Program-made: the position numbers and the translations under genes
Notes under the pieces: model-generated
Database searches by the model: none
What the model saw: the letters and a program-made list of their open reading frames with translations, nothing else
What the model was told of the DNA's origin: nothing
In this document: positions 1 to 5,494 of the stretch, in pieces
Layout of the letters: each line of letters opens with the position of its first letter
How positions within the stretch are numbered: position 1 is the first letter of the stretch
DNA from: Actinomycetota bacterium
GTDB taxonomy: Bacteria > Actinomycetota > Actinomycetes > Streptosporangiales > Streptosporangiaceae
Direction: 5' to 3'
Assembly (NCBI GenBank): GCA_003168295.1
Contig: PMST01000372.1
Location: 1 to 5,494 of the forward strand
DNA length: 5,494 nt

Positions 1-503
1 TGCCGGCCGTCGCCCGGGCGCTCGATGCCGAGTTCGTGGTGCGCGGCCCGTCGGGCGATCGGGTGATCCCGGCGGCGCAGTGGTTCGAGGGTTATCTCAC
101 GACGGCACGCCGTCCTGACGAGCTGCTGATGGAGGTGCGATTCCCGGCCGCAGGACGGGACACGGGGGTTAGCTTCCAGGAGGTCGCCCGGCGTCACGGT
201 GACTTCGCCATCGTCGGCCTGGCGGTGTCGCTTGCGTTGACCGGCGGGGTGATCAGCGATGCCCGGCTGGCGTTTGCCGGCGTTTCTGACGTGCCGGTTC
301 GGGCTGCCGCCGCGGAGGATCTGCTGGTCGGCGAGAATCCGTCGACGGAGCTGTTCGATGAGGCGGCCCGCCGCGCGACCGACGATATCGACCCGCCGGC
401 CGACCTTCACGGGTCGTCGGAGTACCGGAAGACGGTCGCGGCCGCTATCGTGCGCCGCGGCTTGCGAGCAGCTGCGGCCAGCGCCGCGAGAGGCAGTGGC
501 TGA
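1..503 (+). CDS. Molybdenum hydroxylase medium (FAD-binding) subunit, CoxM/CutM-like, 5'-truncated
   Basis: This is the C-terminal part of the FAD-binding subunit of a xanthine dehydrogenase / CO dehydrogenase-family molybdenum hydroxylase, which passes electrons from the iron-sulfur subunit to FAD and on to an external acceptor in the cytoplasm. The frame is open from base 3, so the gene starts outside the window; about 166 residues are visible of a family length near 280-290. What remains includes the end of the FAD domain and the CO-dehydrogenase flavoprotein C-terminal domain. The family signatures are IPAAQWFEGYLTT followed by DELLMEVRFP, then SFQEVARRHGDFAIVGLAVSL, then the FAGVSDVPVRA stretch. 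Internal GTG or ATG codons such as the GTG at 36 are not the real start because homology continues upstream. The stop TGA (501-503) shares its A with the ATG of the next gene, which indicates translational coupling. The family call is firm; the substrate of the complex is not shown by this subunit. Confidence 0.9.
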   Translation, partial: PAVARALDAEFVVRGPSGDRVIPAAQWFEGYLTTARRPDELLMEVRFPAAGRDTGVSFQEVARRHGDFAIVGLAVSLALTGGVISDARLAFAGVSDVPVRAAAAEDLLVGENPSTELFDEAARRATDDIDPPADLHGSSEYRKTVAAAIVRRGLRAAAASAARGSG

Positions 504-973
504 TGCCGGACATCACCCTGAGGGTCAACGGTGCGACGTGCGCGGGTTCGCCGGAGGCGCGCAAGACGCTGGCGGACTTCCTCCGGGAGGACCTGGATCT
601 CACCGGGACGCACCTCGGCTGCGAGCACGGGGTCTGCGGCGCGTGTACGGTCATCCTCGACGGCCGCGCGGTGCGCTCGTGCCTGATGCTGGCGGTCCAG
701 GCGGCCGGCAGCGAGGTGACGACCATCGAGGGGCTCGCTCCCGACGGCGGGCTGGGTCCACTGCAGCAAGCGATGTGGGATTCGCATAGCTTCCAGTGCG
801 GTTTCTGCACGCCGGGGTTCGTCGTGCAGGCGACCGCGTTCCTCAGCGACCACCCTGACGCCGGCGAGCAGCAGATCCGCGAAGCGCTATCCGGCAATAT
901 CTGCCGGTGTACTGGCTACCAGAGCATCATCGATGGCGTCCTGCTGGCCGCCGAGCGCAACCGCGAGCGCTGA
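503..973 (+). CDS. Molybdenum hydroxylase small subunit with two [2Fe-2S] clusters, CoxS/CutS-like
   Basis: This 156-residue iron-sulfur subunit relays electrons from the molybdenum centre to the FAD subunit; its length is normal for the family. The N-terminal plant-ferredoxin-like domain (about residues 3-75) carries cluster ligands Cys40, Cys45, Cys48 and Cys60 in the GCEHGVCGACTV context. The C-terminal helical domain carries Cys99, Cys102, Cys134 and Cys136 in the QCGFCTPG and GNICRCTGY motifs. All eight ligands are present, and Gln98 sits where the family contacts the pterin cofactor. The ATG at 503 overlaps the preceding stop and has a GAGAGG ribosome binding site at 488-493, 9 nt upstream. 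No signal peptide is seen, so the complex is expected to be cytoplasmic. The gene sits between the FAD and molybdopterin subunit genes, the usual M-S-L order. The subunit type is certain; the name coxS would overstate the evidence for CO as substrate. Confidence 0.96.
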   Translation: MPDITLRVNGATCAGSPEARKTLADFLREDLDLTGTHLGCEHGVCGACTVILDGRAVRSCLMLAVQAAGSEVTTIEGLAPDGGLGPLQQAMWDSHSFQCGFCTPGFVVQATAFLSDHPDAGEQQIREALSGNICRCTGYQSIIDGVLLAAERNRER

Positions 974-986
974 GGCAGGGAGACCC

Positions 987-3338
987 ATGGCAGAAATTGT
1001 GGCTGAGCGCTACACCGGCGCAAGCATCAAGCGTTCAGAAGACCCGCGCATCCTTACGGGCGCCGGCCGGTACGTCGACGACATCAAGCTGCCCGGGATG
1101 CTGCACGCTGCGTTCGTGCGCTCGCCGCTGGCTCATGGCAATGTGCTCTCGGTCGATGTCTCGGCGGCGCGGGCGCTGCCCGGAGTGGTCGCGGTGCTGA
1201 CGGGAGCCGATCTGGAAGCGATGACGGTCCCGGGGCCGGATCCGCTGATGGCTCTTTTCGGTGCCGCCGGGCCTACCCCGGAGTTCACCTTGCTGGCCAC
1301 CGACAAGGTGCGCTTGATGGGCGATCCCGTGGCGGTCGTCATCGCCGAGAGCCGTTACCTGGCCGAGGACGGCTGCGAGCTGGTGGAGGTCGACTATGAC
1401 GACCTGCCTCCGGTCGTGACTGCCGCCTTCGCGCTCGACCCGAGCAGCCCGCCGCTGTTCGCGAATCTGGGTGACAATATCGCCCGCCCGCACTCGCGCA
1501 ACGAGTTCGGCGACGTCGGGAGTACGTTCGCCAATGCTGATCGCGTCATCGACTTCCACATCGACGTGCACCGGCACCAGAACGTACCCATGGAGGGACG
1601 CGGCTGCGTCGCGAGCTGGGATGCCGACCTAGCTGCCATGACGGTGTATGCCGCCACGCAAAGCGTGCACATCACCAGGACTGGTGTCGCCACGCGCCTG
1701 GGTATCGAGCCGGATAAGGTTCGCGTCCTGGCCGGCGATATCGGCGGCTCGTTCGGCCTGAAGATCGGCGCATCACGCGAAGAGCTCGCCGTGGCCGCCG
1801 CCTCGCGTCATCTCGGCCGGCCGGTCAAGTGGGTCGAGGACCGCGGCGAGAACCTCATGGTGTCGGGACAGGCGCGCGAGGAGAGCTTCGACGTCCGGGC
1901 CGCGGTCAGCAACGACGGCGACCTGGCCGGGCTGGACGTGGCGGTGGTCGTCGACACCGGCGCGTACCCCGGGATGGGGATGGGAGCGATGGTCCCGGAC
2001 ATCATGCAGGCGATGCTGCCCGGTCCGTATAAGCTCGCGGCCCTGGGTTTCGAGTCAACCGCGGTGATCACGAACAAGGCAACGTACGTCGCCTATCGCG
2101 GGCCGTGGGCGTCCGAGACGTTCGTGCGCGAACGCGTCCTCGACCTCATCGCGAAAGACCTCGGCCTTGATCCGGTCGAGATCCGGCTGCGGAACATCGC
2201 CGCGCGCACCGATCCGCCGGCCTCGATGATTACCGGCCGTCCGCTGGTGGGAGTCACGACCGTCGAGGCACTGGAGCGGGTCGCCCAGCTGGTGGACTTC
2301 CCCGCGTTCCGGCGCCGGCAGGCGCAGGCACGAGCGCAAGGCCGCTACCTCGGCGTCGGGGTGGCGACGTTCATCGAAGCCGCTCCGGGCCCGCGCCCGG
2401 AGGGACCCGACGGCGCCCTGGGCAGTGAGTCCATGCGCCTGCGGCTCACCGAAGACGGCATCGTCGTGCTGTTCACCGGCCAGATGCCCCACGGCCAGAG
2501 CCACCAGACGACCCTGGCCCAGATCGCCGCCGACGAGTTCGGCGTGCCGTTCGAGCAGGTACGCGTCGTGGTCGGCGACAGCGACGTCGTCCCGTTCGGG
2601 CTGACCGGCGGCAGCCGGTCAGCCACCATGACCGGAGGCGTGGCGCTCCACGGCGCCCGGGACCTCAAGGCCAAGGTGCTCGATTTCGCGGCCTATCTCA
2701 TGGAGGCCCGCGCGCAGGACCTCCTGATCAGCGACGGCAATGTCTGGGTGCGCGGCGACCCGGCGAGCGCGATCGCCGTGAGCGAAGTCGGGCGGCGTGC
2801 GGCATCAGGACAGTTCGGTGCCGATGTGGACGCCGCACTGGAGGTCGAGGCCACGTTCGACGGCGGCGAAGGCGGCTGGTCCGGCGGTACTCACTGCGCG
2901 ATCGTGGAGGTCGATGCCGAGACTGGCCTGGTGAAGGTGGAGCGGTATGTCGCCGTTGAGGACTGCGGCGCGCTTATCAATCCCGCCGTCGTCGAGGGCC
3001 AGATCCGAGGCGGCATCGCGCAAGGCATCGGCGCGGTGCTGCTCGAAAAATCGGCGTACGGCGAGGACGGCAGCTTCCAATCAGCCACGTTCATGGACTA
3101 CCTGATGCCGACCACCTGTGACATTCCCCGCATCGAGATCGAGCACCTCGAGACGGTGCCGCTCGACGCTGACGTCAACTTCCGGGGCGTGGGCGAAGGC
3201 GGCATGATCGTCGCACCGCCCACGGTCGTAAACGCCATCGAGGACGCGCTCTCACCTTTCGGCGTGCGGATCTACGAGCAGCACCTGCCCCCGGCTCGCA
3301 TCCTGGAACTCATTGCCGCTGCGGACTCGGGCCAGTAA
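987..3338 (+). CDS. Molybdenum hydroxylase large (molybdopterin-binding) subunit, xanthine dehydrogenase family, not form I CODH
   Basis: This 783-residue catalytic subunit should bind Mo-molybdopterin cytosine dinucleotide and hydroxylate a small substrate with water. The N-terminal aldehyde oxidase/xanthine dehydrogenase a/b-hammerhead domain spans about residues 10-130 (SIKRSEDPRILTGAGRYVDDI). Cofactor-binding domains follow, with TQSVH (Gln225), GGSFGLK (253-259), GQMPHGQSHQTT (498-509) and GGSRS (541-545). The catalytic glutamate is Glu737 in GVGEGGM. The active-site loop reads AYRGPWASET (369-378). Form I CO dehydrogenases have AYxCSFR with a copper-binding Cys, and typical form II proteins have AYRGAGR, so a Mo-Cu CO dehydrogenase is unlikely and the substrate is unknown. 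I chose ATG 987 because AGGGAG (977-982) precedes it and the protein then begins at the conserved region; an in-frame ATG at 933 lies inside the small-subunit gene and adds 18 unrelated residues. It begins 13 nt after the small-subunit stop. Confidence 0.94.
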   Translation: MAEIVAERYTGASIKRSEDPRILTGAGRYVDDIKLPGMLHAAFVRSPLAHGNVLSVDVSAARALPGVVAVLTGADLEAMTVPGPDPLMALFGAAGPTPEFTLLATDKVRLMGDPVAVVIAESRYLAEDGCELVEVDYDDLPPVVTAAFALDPSSPPLFANLGDNIARPHSRNEFGDVGSTFANADRVIDFHIDVHRHQNVPMEGRGCVASWDADLAAMTVYAATQSVHITRTGVATRLGIEPDKVRVLAGDIGGSFGLKIGASREELAVAAASRHLGRPVKWVEDRGENLMVSGQAREESFDVRAAVSNDGDLAGLDVAVVVDTGAYPGMGMGAMVPDIMQAMLPGPYKLAALGFESTAVITNKATYVAYRGPWASETFVRERVLDLIAKDLGLDPVEIRLRNIAARTDPPASMITGRPLVGVTTVEALERVAQLVDFPAFRRRQAQARAQGRYLGVGVATFIEAAPGPRPEGPDGALGSESMRLRLTEDGIVVLFTGQMPHGQSHQTTLAQIAADEFGVPFEQVRVVVGDSDVVPFGLTGGSRSATMTGGVALHGARDLKAKVLDFAAYLMEARAQDLLISDGNVWVRGDPASAIAVSEVGRRAASGQFGADVDAALEVEATFDGGEGGWSGGTHCAIVEVDAETGLVKVERYVAVEDCGALINPAVVEGQIRGGIAQGIGAVLLEKSAYGEDGSFQSATFMDYLMPTTCDIPRIEIEHLETVPLDADVNFRGVGEGGMIVAPPTVVNAIEDALSPFGVRIYEQHLPPARILELIAAADSGQ

Positions 3339-3381
3339 ACACCGGTAAACCACTTCAACGGCCTTAACCTGCGCTGGCCGG
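3339..3381. other. Convergent intergenic gap between hydroxylase operon and arsR arm
   Basis: This 43-bp gap separates two converging gene ends. It contains a weak inverted repeat, CGGCC ... GGCCG with a loop of about 12 nt, with no T-run on either side. An overlapping ACCGG ... CCGGT pairing competes for the same bases. A terminator would be expected between convergent operons, but I cannot support a specific one here. Confidence 0.4.
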
Positions 3382-3765
3382 TCAGGGAATATCAACCCAG
3401 CGGGCAGCTGCGTCGAACGTGTCCGCCGGGGTGCTGTTAAACGCGATCGCAGCATCGGGAGCGTATCGCCGCACCAGATTGAGCACCTGCTCGAACAGCT
3501 CAAGCTGATCTTCGTACCGCACGCCGCCGCCGATGACGACACACTCCCATCGCCGGGCCCGCAAGGCCGCGGCGACGACCGCCGCCACGTCGTCGCTCCC
3601 GTCGAGACCCAACAGGCAAGTCTCAACGCCGAGGCCGTGCTCAGCGAACCGGGCTATCCCCACCGCGATGGCGTCGGCCACCGGCTGGGGGTCCCAGGGC
3701 CCGGGAACCCGGTACGGATCGAGCCCGATCACGAGGACCCGCGGTGCCGGGGCTGCCGTATCCAC
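3382..3765 (-). CDS. Conserved-looking 127-aa protein of unknown function, downstream of arsR
   Basis: I do not recognise a characterised family. The 127-residue protein looks soluble, with no signal peptide or membrane segment, and appears to be a small alternating alpha/beta (Rossmann-like) fold. A first beta strand, RVLVIGLDP (9-17), leads into a polar Pro/Gly/Trp loop ending WDP (24-26). A helix and a second strand (about 46-54) end in GLDGSDD (53-59). A third strand, WECVVIGGG (73-81), ends in a glycine turn, and a fourth, AAIAFNSTP (105-113), follows. Cys50 and Cys75 are isolated, so no metal-binding Cys cluster is evident. The GTG start at 3765 lies 13 nt after the arsR stop. GGGAGG sits only 2 nt before it, which is too close, but AGGA about 11 nt upstream could serve; Val12 (GTG) is an alternative start. 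Codon use matches real coding, and the same-strand spacing suggests co-transcription with arsR. A role in arsenic response is only a guess from position. Confidence 0.8.
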   Translation of the reverse strand: MDTAAPAPRVLVIGLDPYRVPGPWDPQPVADAIAVGIARFAEHGLGVETCLLGLDGSDDVAAVVAAALRARRWECVVIGGGVRYEDQLELFEQVLNLVRRYAPDAAIAFNSTPADTFDAAARWVDIP

Positions 3766-3778
3766 GACCTCCCGAATC

Positions 3779-4156
3779 CTACGGGCAGGAGCAACGGTCG
3801 AGGGCTGGGTTCAGTACTGCCGAGAGGGCTTCGAGGGCCGACGGCATCAGGGCGTAGTAGGCCCAGACGCCGCGCTTGTCGCGGGTGAGGATTCCCGCGT
3901 CGACGAGCACCTTGAGATGGTGCGAGATGGTCGGCTGGCTCAAGCCGAGCGGTTCGGTCAGCTCGCATACGCAGGCCTCGCGGCTGTCGTGCGCGGCCAC
4001 CATGGAGACCAGCCGCAGCCGCACCGGATCGGCCAGGGCCTTCAGGATCCGGGCCAGCTCGGCTGCCTGGCTGGCGCTGATCGGCTCGTGCAGCAGGGGC
4101 GCGCAGCACGCCTCCGTCAGCGCAGCCCGGTCCTGGGTGTCGGCGACGGTAGTCAC
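3779..4156 (-). CDS. arsR: ArsR-family arsenic-responsive transcriptional repressor
   Basis: This 125-residue winged-helix repressor of the ArsR/SmtB family should bind operator DNA as a dimer and release it on As(III) binding. The helix-turn-helix lies at about residues 60-85, with recognition helix LSQPTISHHLKVL (72-84), followed by the wing GILTRDKRGVWAYYAL (88-103). Three Cys pairs stand out: Cys17-Cys18 near the N-terminus, Cys62-x-Cys64 at the start of the DNA-binding region (EACVCEL), and Cys122-x-Cys124 at the C-terminus. The CVCEL motif resembles the As(III) site of plasmid R773 ArsR; the adjacent N-terminal pair resembles the Corynebacterium glutamicum ArsR sensor, which uses a Cys pair plus one distant Cys. 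The GTG start at 4156 fits a promoter that would place the transcript start at that codon, so a leaderless mRNA is plausible; no good ribosome binding site precedes it. It diverges from arsM, and likely represses itself and arsM-arsC. Confidence 0.93.
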   Translation of the reverse strand: MTTVADTQDRAALTEACCAPLLHEPISASQAAELARILKALADPVRLRLVSMVAAHDSREACVCELTEPLGLSQPTISHHLKVLVDAGILTRDKRGVWAYYALMPSALEALSAVLNPALDRCSCP

Positions 4157-4162
4157 AACCTT

Positions 4163-4191
4163 AGTATGCAGGAGACATTGACGTTCGTCTA
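4163..4191 (-). promoter_or_regulatory. Predicted arsR promoter (leaderless)
   Basis: Reading the - strand, a -35-like TAGACG (4191-4186) is followed by a 17-nt spacer and a -10-like CATACT (4168-4163). The expected start point, about 7 nt downstream, is base 4156, the G of the arsR GTG. The -35 overlaps the right half of the first operator-like repeat, which would give simple autorepression. This is a consensus match only, 4 of 6 in each box. Confidence 0.5.
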
Positions 4192-4193
4192 TT
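4173..4193. promoter_or_regulatory. Putative ArsR operator, copy 1
   Basis: A 21-bp element contains the imperfect palindrome ATTGAC-GTTC-GTCTAT (4177-4192), whose half-sites match in 5 of 6 positions. It recurs 34 bp to the right with 18 of 21 bases identical, and the three differences cluster just right of its midpoint, mostly inside the palindrome spacer. Conserved half-sites with a varied spacer are what a dimeric repressor site looks like. It overlaps the predicted arsR -35. Assignment to ArsR rests on position between arsR and arsM. Confidence 0.65.
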
Positions 4194-4206
4194 TCCCCGG
4201 CACAGT

Positions 4207-4227
4207 AGACATTGACAACCGTCTATT
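4207..4227. promoter_or_regulatory. Putative ArsR operator, copy 2, containing a -35-like TTGACA
   Basis: This is the second copy of the 21-bp element, with the palindrome ATTGAC-AACC-GTCTAT (4211-4226). It contains a perfect TTGACA (4212-4217) on the + strand and ends 16 bp before the second arsM ATG. A -35 role would need a -10 near 4235-4242, which overlaps the arsM start and has no good match at normal spacing, so the exact arsM promoter remains unresolved. Binding here would block arsM transcription or initiation. Confidence 0.62.
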
Positions 4228-4243
4228 CCTTGGGGCGATCATG

Positions 4244-5047
4244 ATGACCGAGAAGACGAAGGATGGCCTGCGCGAAGAGGTTCGCGACCGGTACGCCGAG
4301 GCTGCCCGCGCAGTCCTGAACCCGAAAGCGGGTAATCAGGCCGGATGCTGCGGCAGCTCGGCCGGGGATTCCTGCTGCGGTCCCGTGCCCGCGGCACTGG
4401 CCCCGGACGGGTGGTCCGGCGCACAGCTCTACGGCGAGGGAGAGACTGACAGGCTTCCGGAAGATGCCGTGCTCGCCAGCCTGGGCTGCGGGAACCCGCT
4501 GGCCGTCGCGGACCTGCACGAGGGTGAGCGCGTCGTGGACCTGGGATCGGGCGGCGGAATCGATGTGCTCCTGTCAGCCCGGCGGGTCGGCCCGTCCGGA
4601 TTTGCCTACGGCGTGGACATGACCGACGACATGCTCGCACTGGCCCGGGCCAACGCCGCGAAGGCCGGGGCAGCCAACGTCGAGTTCCTCAAGGGCGAGA
4701 TCGAGGCGCTCCCGCTGCCGGACGCATCGGTCGACGCGGTGATCTCCAACTGCGTCATCAACCTGTCCGTCGACAAACCCTCGGTCCTGGCCGAGATGTT
4801 CCGCGTCCTGGTCCCCGGCGGCCGGATCGGCATCTCCGACGTGGTGGCCGAAGATCACCTTTCCCCCGAGGACCGGGCGACGGCCGGATCGTATGTCGGC
4901 TGCATCGCCGGGGCTATGTCCAGGACCGAGTATCTCGACGGGCTCACCGCCGCCGGATTCACCGATGCATCGGTGACCTTCACCAACCAGGCCGCACCCG
5001 GCCTGCATTCGGCGATCGTCCGCGCGTCTAAGCCCGCCAGCTCGTAA
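4244..5047 (+). CDS. arsM: Arsenite S-adenosylmethionine methyltransferase ArsM
   Basis: This 267-residue cytoplasmic enzyme transfers methyl groups from S-adenosylmethionine to As(III), forming methylated arsenicals. The Rossmann methyltransferase core spans about residues 75-200, with SAM motif I VVDLGSGGGIDVLLSA (97-112), the acidic ribose-binding region GVDMTDDML (123-131) and LVPGGRIGISD (189-199). The As(III)-binding cysteines expected in ArsM are present: Cys82 (SLGCGNP), Cys170 (SNCVINLS) and Cys220 (YVGCIAGAM). Two N-terminal Cys pairs, Cys35-Cys36 and Cys44-Cys45, occur in a CCG...CCG stretch common in bacterial ArsM. The start is ATG 4244 or ATG 4241; GGGG at 4232-4235 is spaced better (8 nt) for 4244. 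The open frame continues upstream to 3533 antisense to arsR, but that extension has no family similarity and runs through the operators. The stop is 22 nt before arsC, so the two are probably one transcript repressed by ArsR. Confidence 0.95.
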   Translation: MTEKTKDGLREEVRDRYAEAARAVLNPKAGNQAGCCGSSAGDSCCGPVPAALAPDGWSGAQLYGEGETDRLPEDAVLASLGCGNPLAVADLHEGERVVDLGSGGGIDVLLSARRVGPSGFAYGVDMTDDMLALARANAAKAGAANVEFLKGEIEALPLPDASVDAVISNCVINLSVDKPSVLAEMFRVLVPGGRIGISDVVAEDHLSPEDRATAGSYVGCIAGAMSRTEYLDGLTAAGFTDASVTFTNQAAPGLHSAIVRASKPASS

Positions 5048-5069
5048 CAGGCGAGAAGAGGACCTCGCC

Positions 5070-5483
5070 ATGACCGAGACGCCCGAGGTGCTGTTCGTCT
5101 GCACTCACAACGCTGGCCGGTCGCAGATGGCCGCCGCCCTGCTCGACCACCAGGCCGCCGGACGCGTCCACGTCACCTCCGCCGGCTCCCAGCCGGCCAG
5201 CCAGCTCAACCCCGCCGTCGTCCAGGCCATGGCCGAAATCGGCCTGGACATCTCCCGCGAGCTCCCCAAACCCCTGACTCCCGGCAAAGTCCAAGCCGCC
5301 GACGTCGTGATCACCATGGGCTGCGACGACACTTGCCCGGTCTACCCCGGCCAGCGCCACCTGGATTGGGATCTTCCCGATCCTGCCGGGCTCACCCTGG
5401 ACCAGGTCCGGCCCATCCGTGACGACATCGCACAACGCGTCAGGCGGCTGCTGGACGAGCTGACCGCCACGAGTACGAGCTAG
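5070..5483 (+). CDS. arsC: Arsenate reductase ArsC, low-molecular-weight phosphatase type, possibly mycothiol-dependent
   Basis: This 137-residue enzyme of the low-molecular-weight tyrosine phosphatase fold reduces arsenate to arsenite in the cytoplasm. The anion-binding P-loop is CTHNAGRS (11-18), with nucleophile Cys11 and Arg17 in the C-x5-R signature. The acid-loop region is WDLPDPAG (100-107), giving a general acid near Asp104. Cys85 and Cys89 lie in MGCDDTCPVYPG (83-94). The HNAGRSQ P-loop and the GCDDTCP motif resemble actinobacterial arsenate-mycothiol transferases of the Corynebacterium ArsC1/ArsC2 group. A thioredoxin-coupled three-Cys mechanism as in pI258 ArsC would also use two extra cysteines, so the reductant cannot be fixed from sequence alone. 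The ATG at 5070 has AGAGGA (5057-5062) 7 nt upstream. It follows arsM after 22 nt and would feed arsenite to that methyltransferase. The gene is complete, ending with TAG inside the window. Confidence 0.94.
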   Translation: MTETPEVLFVCTHNAGRSQMAAALLDHQAAGRVHVTSAGSQPASQLNPAVVQAMAEIGLDISRELPKPLTPGKVQAADVVITMGCDDTCPVYPGQRHLDWDLPDPAGLTLDQVRPIRDDIAQRVRRLLDELTATSTS

Positions 5484-5494
5484 GAGCTAGGAGC
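5479..5494 (+). repeat. Short tandem duplication at the arsC stop
   Basis: GCTAGGAG occurs twice in direct succession, covering the arsC stop codon and running to the window edge. Each copy contains GGAG, so a ribosome binding site for a gene starting just past the edge is possible. The repeat may continue beyond the window. Confidence 0.45.

Noticed and set aside
407..897. Long - strand open frames opposite the hydroxylase subunits
   Set aside because: They mirror genes with intact catalytic and cofactor motifs, have no recognisable domains, and are typical antisense shadows in G+C-rich DNA.
933..986. Upstream in-frame ATG for the large hydroxylase subunit
   Set aside because: It lies inside the small-subunit gene, adds 18 residues unlike the family N-terminus, and the ATG at 987 has its own ribosome binding site.
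987..3338. Calling the left operon aerobic CO dehydrogenase (coxMSL)
   Set aside because: Gene order fits, but the copper-binding Cys motif AYxCSFR is absent from the large subunit, so CO oxidation is not supported.
3354..3384. Hairpin as a rho-independent terminator between the converging operons
   Set aside because: The stem is only about 5 bp, the loop is long, alternative pairings compete, and there is no T-run.
4162..4167. TAGTAT as a + strand -10 box for arsM
   Set aside because: The matching -35 position falls in arsR coding sequence without resemblance to consensus, and the start would lie far upstream of both operators. The same bases read better as the arsR -10 on the other strand.
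3533..4243. Open + strand frame continuous with arsM, which would give a 504-residue protein
   Set aside because: It runs antisense through arsR and its downstream partner and through the operator region. The translated part is low-complexity Arg/Ser/Gly-rich with no ArsM similarity. It is a by-product of high G+C content.

Overview
The window comes from a high-G+C genome with actinobacterial character. The evidence is strong G/C third-position bias, GTG starts, short or overlapping gene junctions, an ArsR with an adjacent Cys pair near its N-terminus, and an LMW-phosphatase-type ArsC resembling the mycothiol-linked class. Genus cannot be read from the sequence. Gene space is almost fully used; no rRNA, tRNA, CRISPR array, insertion sequence or phage gene was seen.

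Left part (1-3338, + strand): a molybdenum hydroxylase operon of the xanthine dehydrogenase / CO dehydrogenase superfamily in the order medium (FAD) subunit, small (2Fe-2S) subunit, large (molybdopterin) subunit. The medium subunit is cut by the window edge. The three genes are tightly packed (1-nt overlap, then a 13-nt gap) and should form one heterotrimeric enzyme moving electrons Mo -> two 2Fe-2S clusters -> FAD. The large subunit lacks the Cys-bearing AYxCSFR loop of true (form I) CO dehydrogenase and instead carries AYRGPWASE, so its substrate is unknown and should not be called CO.

Right part (3382-5483): an arsenic detoxification locus built around a divergent promoter region of 84-87 bp. 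To the left, on the - strand, lie arsR (a repressor with several Cys pairs) and, 13 nt behind it, a 127-aa protein I do not recognise. To the right, on the + strand, lie arsM (arsenite S-adenosylmethionine methyltransferase) and, 22 nt later, arsC (arsenate reductase). The divergent region contains two nearly identical 21-bp elements with an ATTGAC-N4-GTCTAT core, best read as ArsR operators. One overlaps a predicted arsR promoter whose transcript would begin at the GTG start codon (leaderless).

Inferred working model: ArsC reduces arsenate to arsenite, ArsM methylates arsenite, and As(III) binding to ArsR relieves repression of both arms. No arsenite efflux pump is inside the window; one could lie beyond the right edge. 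The hydroxylase operon and the arsR arm converge on a 43-bp gap and have no evident functional link.
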